NCBI RefSeq assembly: GCF_030408455.1
Contig: NZ_CP046977.1
Coordinates: 1,550,001 to 1,614,000 of the forward strand
DNA: 64,000 nucleotides
Direction: 5' to 3'
Origin: Corynebacterium atrinae
GTDB taxonomy: Bacteria; Actinomycetota; Actinomycetes; Mycobacteriales; Mycobacteriaceae
The position numbers and the translations under genes were made by a program. Shown here piece by piece: positions 60,595 to 64,000 of the stretch (its first letter is position 1; every line of letters starts with the position of its first letter). Under the pieces are notes generated by a model. It ran no database searches and was not told the origin of the DNA. It worked only from the letters and a program-made list of their open reading frames with translations.

Positions 60595-61525
60595 GCGCTC
60601 GAAGCAGCATCTGGATAAAGCGGCTGTGGTCCCCGTTGCTTGCGGCCAAGTCTGCCCACGTCACATGGATGCGAGGGATACCGGCATTCGTCAACGCGCG
60701 ATCCCTCTCCCGATCCTTTCTCATCTGCTCCCGCGGCTCGACCCCCGTCGTGGCCCCGTCGTACTTCTGCTCCCCGTCGGTTTCCACCACAAGATACCCA
60801 TTGACCAGCAAGTCTCCCCGGTAACGTCCGCCCAATAGTTTGGGTTGTACCTCGATGCTCGTGACCTCCGGAAGGTCGACCAACAGGATCTGCGCCCGAG
60901 CCCACGACTCCGCCGGGCTCTCCGCCCGCCCATCCGCCAGCTCCAGCGCCCTGATCGCCCGCGAGCGAAACTTCATCCGCCCCAAGCCATCCAGGTGCTG
61001 CATTGCCACGGGCTTGGTGATCTGATCCATCCGCAAAATCGCGTCAAAAGCCAGAATCCCATCCGCAACCCCCTCGAATCGCGCCAGGTCGGCAGCCGTC
61101 CGGATTAAGCGCGTGACCCTGACCCCCGCCTCCTCGACGATGTGCTCATCCCACAGTTGCGTGTAGCGATACACCACTCCTCTCGGCCACTGAGCCTGCC
61201 GGGGAGCCCTCGACGCGCCCGGCAAACACAATTCCACCGGAGCATTCCTGCCCAGCACCGGCAACCCATGAAGTCTCGCCGCCGACTTACCCACCACCAC
61301 TGCCCTTCTCGCCCCTAAGCCCACCGCAAATGCCCTGATCGCTTCCCTGTCCCACCAGGTAAAACTCTCGAATGCCTCCGCGGGGACTGCGATTTCCGGG
61401 CATAGGGCGATAAACCTCCCCTGCGCCAGCTCCCTCGTGAACTTCGGTGTACCCGCCCGCGCGCTCCGCAGCTTGATGAACTCGATCTCTTGGCGCCAAT
61501 CCCGCATACCCGAAGTATTTGTCAT
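60587..61525 (-). CDS. Endonuclease-domain protein (DUF559/Vsr-like)
   Basis: Protein of 312 aa. The C-terminal third looks like a PD-(D/E)xK nuclease of the DUF559/Vsr type: SPAESWAR (acid near residue 200), YRGDLLVNGYLVVETDGEQKYD (the D and the E-x-D pair) and DRERDRALTNAGIPRIHVTW. The N-terminal part has an ARRAVVVGKSAARLHGLPVL segment typical of AbiEi-like antitoxin folds. This architecture is common in actinobacterial genomes, usually alone and with unknown function. The alternative start ATG 61507 is possible. It is followed upstream by the hairpin repeats. Confidence 0.75.
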   Translation of the reverse strand: MTNTSGMRDWRQEIEFIKLRSARAGTPKFTRELAQGRFIALCPEIAVPAEAFESFTWWDREAIRAFAVGLGARRAVVVGKSAARLHGLPVLGRNAPVELCLPGASRAPRQAQWPRGVVYRYTQLWDEHIVEEAGVRVTRLIRTAADLARFEGVADGILAFDAILRMDQITKPVAMQHLDGLGRMKFRSRAIRALELADGRAESPAESWARAQILLVDLPEVTSIEVQPKLLGGRYRGDLLVNGYLVVETDGEQKYDGATTGVEPREQMRKDRERDRALTNAGIPRIHVTWADLAASNGDHSRFIQMLLRALR

Positions 61526-61607
61526 CGAGGGCAGGCGTGGCAGAGTGCTAGGGCTTGGGCTGTGTAGAAGCCCTGATGTGAGTGGGGGTTATCCACAGGA
61601 GTGTTCC

Positions 61608-61705
61608 GGAAAGTGCAATTCGACTTGACCAATTCCACTTCACCCATTAATCGAGTACCCCTCGTCCCCTACTCGATTAATGGGTGAACTCAGATCGCAC
61701 TTTCC
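61608..61705. repeat. Long hairpin element, copy 1 (98 bp)
   Basis: The element begins GGAAAGTGC and ends with the inverse GCACTTTCC. The inside holds 19-base arms from 61639 (TTCACCCATTAATCGAGTA) to 61688 (TACTCGATTAATGGGTGAA) that pair perfectly around CCCCTCGTCCCC. It shares almost all bases with copy 2. It is not coding, lies after the 5' end of the endonuclease-like gene, and is too long for a simple terminator. Confidence 0.85.
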
Positions 61706-61756
61706 CACCGCGGGCTCTGCGGACGCCTCAACCTTGCGCACTGACCAGGCTCACCC

Positions 61757-61853
61757 AAAAGTGCAATTCGACTTCACCAATTCCACTTCACTCATTAACC
61801 GAGTACCCCTCGTCCCCCACTCGATTAATGAGTGAACTCAGATCGCACTTTCC
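61757..61853. repeat. Long hairpin element, copy 2 (97 bp)
   Basis: Second copy in the same orientation. Arms are 61787-61805 and 61818-61836. Compared with copy 1, one stem pair changed from C-G to T-A on both arms (position 6), which keeps the pairing; two other changes give C-A and A-C mismatches. It ends 4 bp before the pptT stop, so it could also stop that transcript. Confidence 0.85.
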
Positions 61854-61857
61854 GAAC

Positions 61858-62523
61858 TCAGGCGCCCGCGATCACCGCGGTCGTCGCGACGACGTACCCG
61901 TCGCGGATGACCCAGCGACCTTCGATGAAAGGCACCGGTGTGGGGCGGACGAGTAGGTAGGAGATGAAGGTACCGTCGTCGCGCAGATCGATTTCCGCCT
62001 GTTCGAACCCGAGCCAGCGGTGGGTCATGGGGAACCACGCCTTATAGGTCGCTTCTTTTGCGCAGAAGAGGAGGCGGTCGGCGCAGTCGATGCCGTTGAC
62101 GGCGAGGCGTTCGAGTTGGGCCATTTCACCGGGGCGAGCGATGGAACTGACGACTTCGCAGGGGAGGGGTTCGGCGGGTTCGGCATCGAGGCCCATGGAG
62201 CGGACATGAGTTTGGGGGGCGACCACTGCCCCGCGGAATCCCTCGGTATGGGTCATGGAGCCAGTGATGTGCGGCGGCCAGAGTGGCATGCCGCGTTCGC
62301 CGCGGAGGATGGGTTCGGCTTCGCCGAGGCCAAGGTTCCGTAGAGCCTGATGGGCGCACCAACGAGCATCACCGAATTCGGCTTTGCGCAGGTCAACGGA
62401 GTGAAAGACGAGGGCTTGCTCCAGGGGATGGAGGCCTTGGAAGTTCTGCAGGTCGGGGCGCTCGCGGTCGGTGATGACGTAGCAGAACTTGGCGGAGTCG
62501 GGGAAGAGAGAGGAATCAAGCAT
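61858..62523 (-). CDS. pptT: 4'-phosphopantetheinyl transferase (PptT-like)
   Basis: Activates acyl and peptidyl carrier proteins by adding phosphopantetheine, as needed for mycolic acid synthesis. The protein is 221 aa. The magnesium-binding pair is in GLDAEPAEPL, and the second signature is CAKEATYKAWFP. ATG 62523 overlaps the end of the metallophosphoesterase gene; GTG 62532 and TTG 62535 are also in frame. The hairpin element lies 4 bp after its stop. Confidence 0.92.
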   Translation of the reverse strand: MLDSSLFPDSAKFCYVITDRERPDLQNFQGLHPLEQALVFHSVDLRKAEFGDARWCAHQALRNLGLGEAEPILRGERGMPLWPPHITGSMTHTEGFRGAVVAPQTHVRSMGLDAEPAEPLPCEVVSSIARPGEMAQLERLAVNGIDCADRLLFCAKEATYKAWFPMTHRWLGFEQAEIDLRDDGTFISYLLVRPTPVPFIEGRWVIRDGYVVATTAVIAGA

Positions 62524-63325
62524 CGTTCTCACCAACCGTCATTACTGGGTAAGGCCAAGCATTGAGGTGGCCGTGGCGTTCCCATTCGCGCGGGTAGCCG
62601 AGGGAGACCTCGATGTGGGGGATGCCATCGACGAGGCGTTCTCCAGGCATGTGGAGGTGCCCGTATATGACCGCTTGAGCTTTGTAGCGCTCCGGCCAGG
62701 TGCGGGTATGGCGGGTGCCGCACCACAGTCCGATCTCGGAAATGCGCATGTCCAGGGTGGGATCTTGGACGAGGGGCCAGTGGTTGATCAGGATGGTCGG
62801 GCCGTCGATACGCGAGAGGCGTTTGATGGAATACGCCAGTCGGTCCCAGCACCAGGCACGAATGTCGACGAAGGGGGCGATGGCGAACTCGTCGGTCATC
62901 ATGATCTGTTTTGCCCGTGCGGCGTCGATGGCTTGCTCGACGGTGAGGCCGGGTCGGCGGAAACTGTAGTCATACAGGGTAAACAGCGGAACAATTGTCA
63001 CTCCGTTGAAAACCGGGTAGGGGTCTTCCGGGGTGAAGATGTCAAGGGCGCGGCAGCCTTCCACCAGTTCGGTGTACTTGTCGCGCCCTTGAAAGCGTTC
63101 GGTAGAGCGGGAGAAGAGTTCGTGGTTGCCGGGCACCCAGATCACCTGGGCGAACCGGGAACGGAGTTGTTTAAGGATCCGGAGGACGAGGTCCGTGCGT
63201 TCTGCCACGTCGCCGGCGACGATGAGCCAGTCGGAAGGGTCGGCCGGTTGGATTTCGTCGATGCGAACCGCATTCGCTTTGACGGCTGCGTGTAAGTCGC
63301 TGACGGCCCACAATGTGGTGCTCAC
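62516..63325 (-). CDS. Metallophosphoesterase
   Basis: Calcineurin-type phosphoesterase of 269 aa. Metal ligands are in AVSDLHAAV, IVAGDVAERT, VPGNHELFS, ILINHWPL and IYGHLHMPG, the five usual blocks. GTG 63325 is preferred over GTG 63334 because AAGGAGG lies 8 bp before it. It overlaps pptT, an arrangement also seen in other mycolata where the esterase precedes PptT. The substrate is unknown; mycobacterial PptH removes phosphopantetheine from carrier proteins and is encoded next to pptT, which fits well. Confidence 0.88.
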   Translation of the reverse strand: MSTTLWAVSDLHAAVKANAVRIDEIQPADPSDWLIVAGDVAERTDLVLRILKQLRSRFAQVIWVPGNHELFSRSTERFQGRDKYTELVEGCRALDIFTPEDPYPVFNGVTIVPLFTLYDYSFRRPGLTVEQAIDAARAKQIMMTDEFAIAPFVDIRAWCWDRLAYSIKRLSRIDGPTILINHWPLVQDPTLDMRISEIGLWCGTRHTRTWPERYKAQAVIYGHLHMPGERLVDGIPHIEVSLGYPREWERHGHLNAWPYPVMTVGENDA

Positions 63326-63360
63326 GTTGGCCACCTCCTTCCTCGTGTCATCTTATGCCC

Positions 63361-64000
63361 TCACTTGTCTATCACAGCCCACTTCATCGATTGGAAACGC
63401 CAGATCACCGCCAGCATTCTCAACACGATGAAGGCGAGCAAGCCGATCCAGATACCGGTGAGTCCGCCGTCGACGGCGAAGGAGATCCATACGCCTGGCA
63501 GGAATCCGAAAAGTACAGCGCCAATGGTGATGGTGCGGAGGAAGGCAGCGTCACCTGCTCCGAGAAGCACGCCGTCGAGGGCGAAGACAACACCGCCAAG
63601 GATGATCATGCAAATCATCAGCCACCACGGCGTAGCAATCGCGTCGAGGACCGATTGGTCGGTGGTGAAGATGCGCGGAATAACACCCGCAAACAGCGCG
63701 AACACCAGAGCCAAACCCGCAGCAAAGACCATGGAGTAGATGGTCACTTTCTTGCCCACATGCTTGGCGACGTCCACCGCTCCCCGCCCGAGCGCCGCCC
63801 CTGTCAGGGCCTGCGCGGCGATGGCGAGTGAATCTAGCACGAGGGTAATGAAGTTCCACAGCTGCAGGAGGATCTGGTGCGCGGCCAATGAGGCGGTGCC
63901 AAAACGTGCTGCGACAGCCGCCGCTGAAACAAAAGCTACTTGGAAGGACAACGAACGGAGAATCAGGTCGCGGCCCATCACCAGTTGACGGCGCATGATC
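63361..64000 (-). CDS. dinF: MATE-family efflux protein, 5' end outside window
   Basis: C-terminal part (213 codons visible) of a MATE exporter of the DinF type with about six membrane helices. Typical segments are SLAAHQILLQLWNFITLVLDSLAIAAQALTG (split as SLAAHQILLQLW and LDSLAIAAQALTG) and FALDGVLLGAGDAAFLR. The frame continues past 64000 without a stop, so ATG 63996 is internal. In corynebacteria dinF lies near rbfA and truB, as here. The substrate is unknown. Confidence 0.88.
   Translation of the reverse strand, partial: IMRRQLVMGRDLILRSLSFQVAFVSAAAVAARFGTASLAAHQILLQLWNFITLVLDSLAIAAQALTGAALGRGAVDVAKHVGKKVTIYSMVFAAGLALVFALFAGVIPRIFTTDQSVLDAIATPWWLMICMIILGGVVFALDGVLLGAGDAAFLRTITIGAVLFGFLPGVWISFAVDGGLTGIWIGLLAFIVLRMLAVIWRFQSMKWAVIDK

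Larger units (their letters stand above)
61526..61857. other. Intergenic region with two hairpin elements
   Basis: 332 bp with no gene. A DnaA-box-like TTATCCACA (61589-61597) lies near the left end. The rest is two copies of a hairpin element separated by about 50 bp of unrelated DNA. See the repeat entries. Confidence 0.7.

Noticed and set aside
61589..61597. DnaA box TTATCCACA as a sign of a replication origin
   Set aside because: A single box with no dnaA, dnaN or cluster of boxes nearby.
61608..61853. CRISPR array
   Set aside because: Only two units, each self-complementary over most of its length, with a single spacer-like gap and no cas genes.

Overview
The window reads as chromosome of a Corynebacterium, probably close in gene order to the C. 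glutamicum group. The diagnostic blocks are oxyR - membrane protein - hrpA - nrdR - divS/lexA - sugR - PTS genes, then uraA - hflX - dapF - miaA - miaB - gluABCD - recX - recA - bioYMN, then pspA - clgR - cinA - pgsA - ftsK - rnj - dapA - thyX - dapB - pnp - rpsO - ribF - truB. A divS/lexA pair, SugR, a fused fructose EIIABC and a bioYMN operon together are typical of the genus. The DNA is moderately GC-rich, coding density is high, and many starts are GTG or TTG or overlap the previous stop. I cannot name the species.

Layout. 1-2.6 kb: divergent ahpC (cut by the window edge) and oxyR, for peroxide defence, then a membrane protein. 2.6-8.5 kb: hrpA helicase, nrdR, and the SOS pair divS/lexA with candidate LexA sites between them. 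8.8-15.2 kb: carbon uptake through the PTS (sugR, ptsI, fruK, ptsF, ptsH), with a perfect operator-like palindrome between ptsI and fruK. 15.2-17.1 kb: an IS1634-type insertion sequence flanked by an exact 77-bp direct repeat, a very long target duplication that also duplicated a CRP/GlxR-like site. 17.4-20.2 kb: a degenerate ABC-type ATPase coupled to a YhgE/Pip membrane protein. 20.2-24.1 kb: ADP-ribosylglycohydrolase, uracil permease and hflX. 24.2-32.6 kb: two unrecognised proteins, dapF, miaA, miaB, a DUF349 protein, an acetyltransferase and a membrane protein. 32.7-36.1 kb: the glutamate uptake operon gluABCD. 36.2-38.4 kb: recX, recA and a DUF3046 protein. 38.4-40.4 kb: bioYMN with a BioQ-type operator. 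40.5-47.3 kb: envelope stress and division genes (pspA, clgR, cinA, pgsA, terC with a Mn2+ riboswitch-like leader, ftsK). 47.4-52.7 kb: rnj and the lysine/thymidylate cluster dapB-thyX-dapA. 52.8-56.5 kb: a lipoprotein, pnp, a decayed CPBP protease gene and rpsO. 56.6-64 kb: an unrecognised gene pair with a nucleoside hydrolase, ribF/truB, an endonuclease-like protein, two copies of a long hairpin element, a phosphopantetheinyl transferase, a metallophosphoesterase and a MATE exporter cut by the window end.

Most of the window is ordinary core genome. The parts that standard gene calling does not explain are the two 97-98 bp hairpin elements at 61.6-61.9 kb, the IS with its 77-bp duplication, the 9+9 palindrome at 11.5 kb, the CPBP pseudogene between pnp and rpsO, a short tryptophan-rich reading frame antisense to the end of bioN, and the degenerate ATPase/YhgE pair. 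I saw no tRNA, rRNA, CRISPR array, prophage or plasmid backbone, and no convincing new multi-gene defence system.
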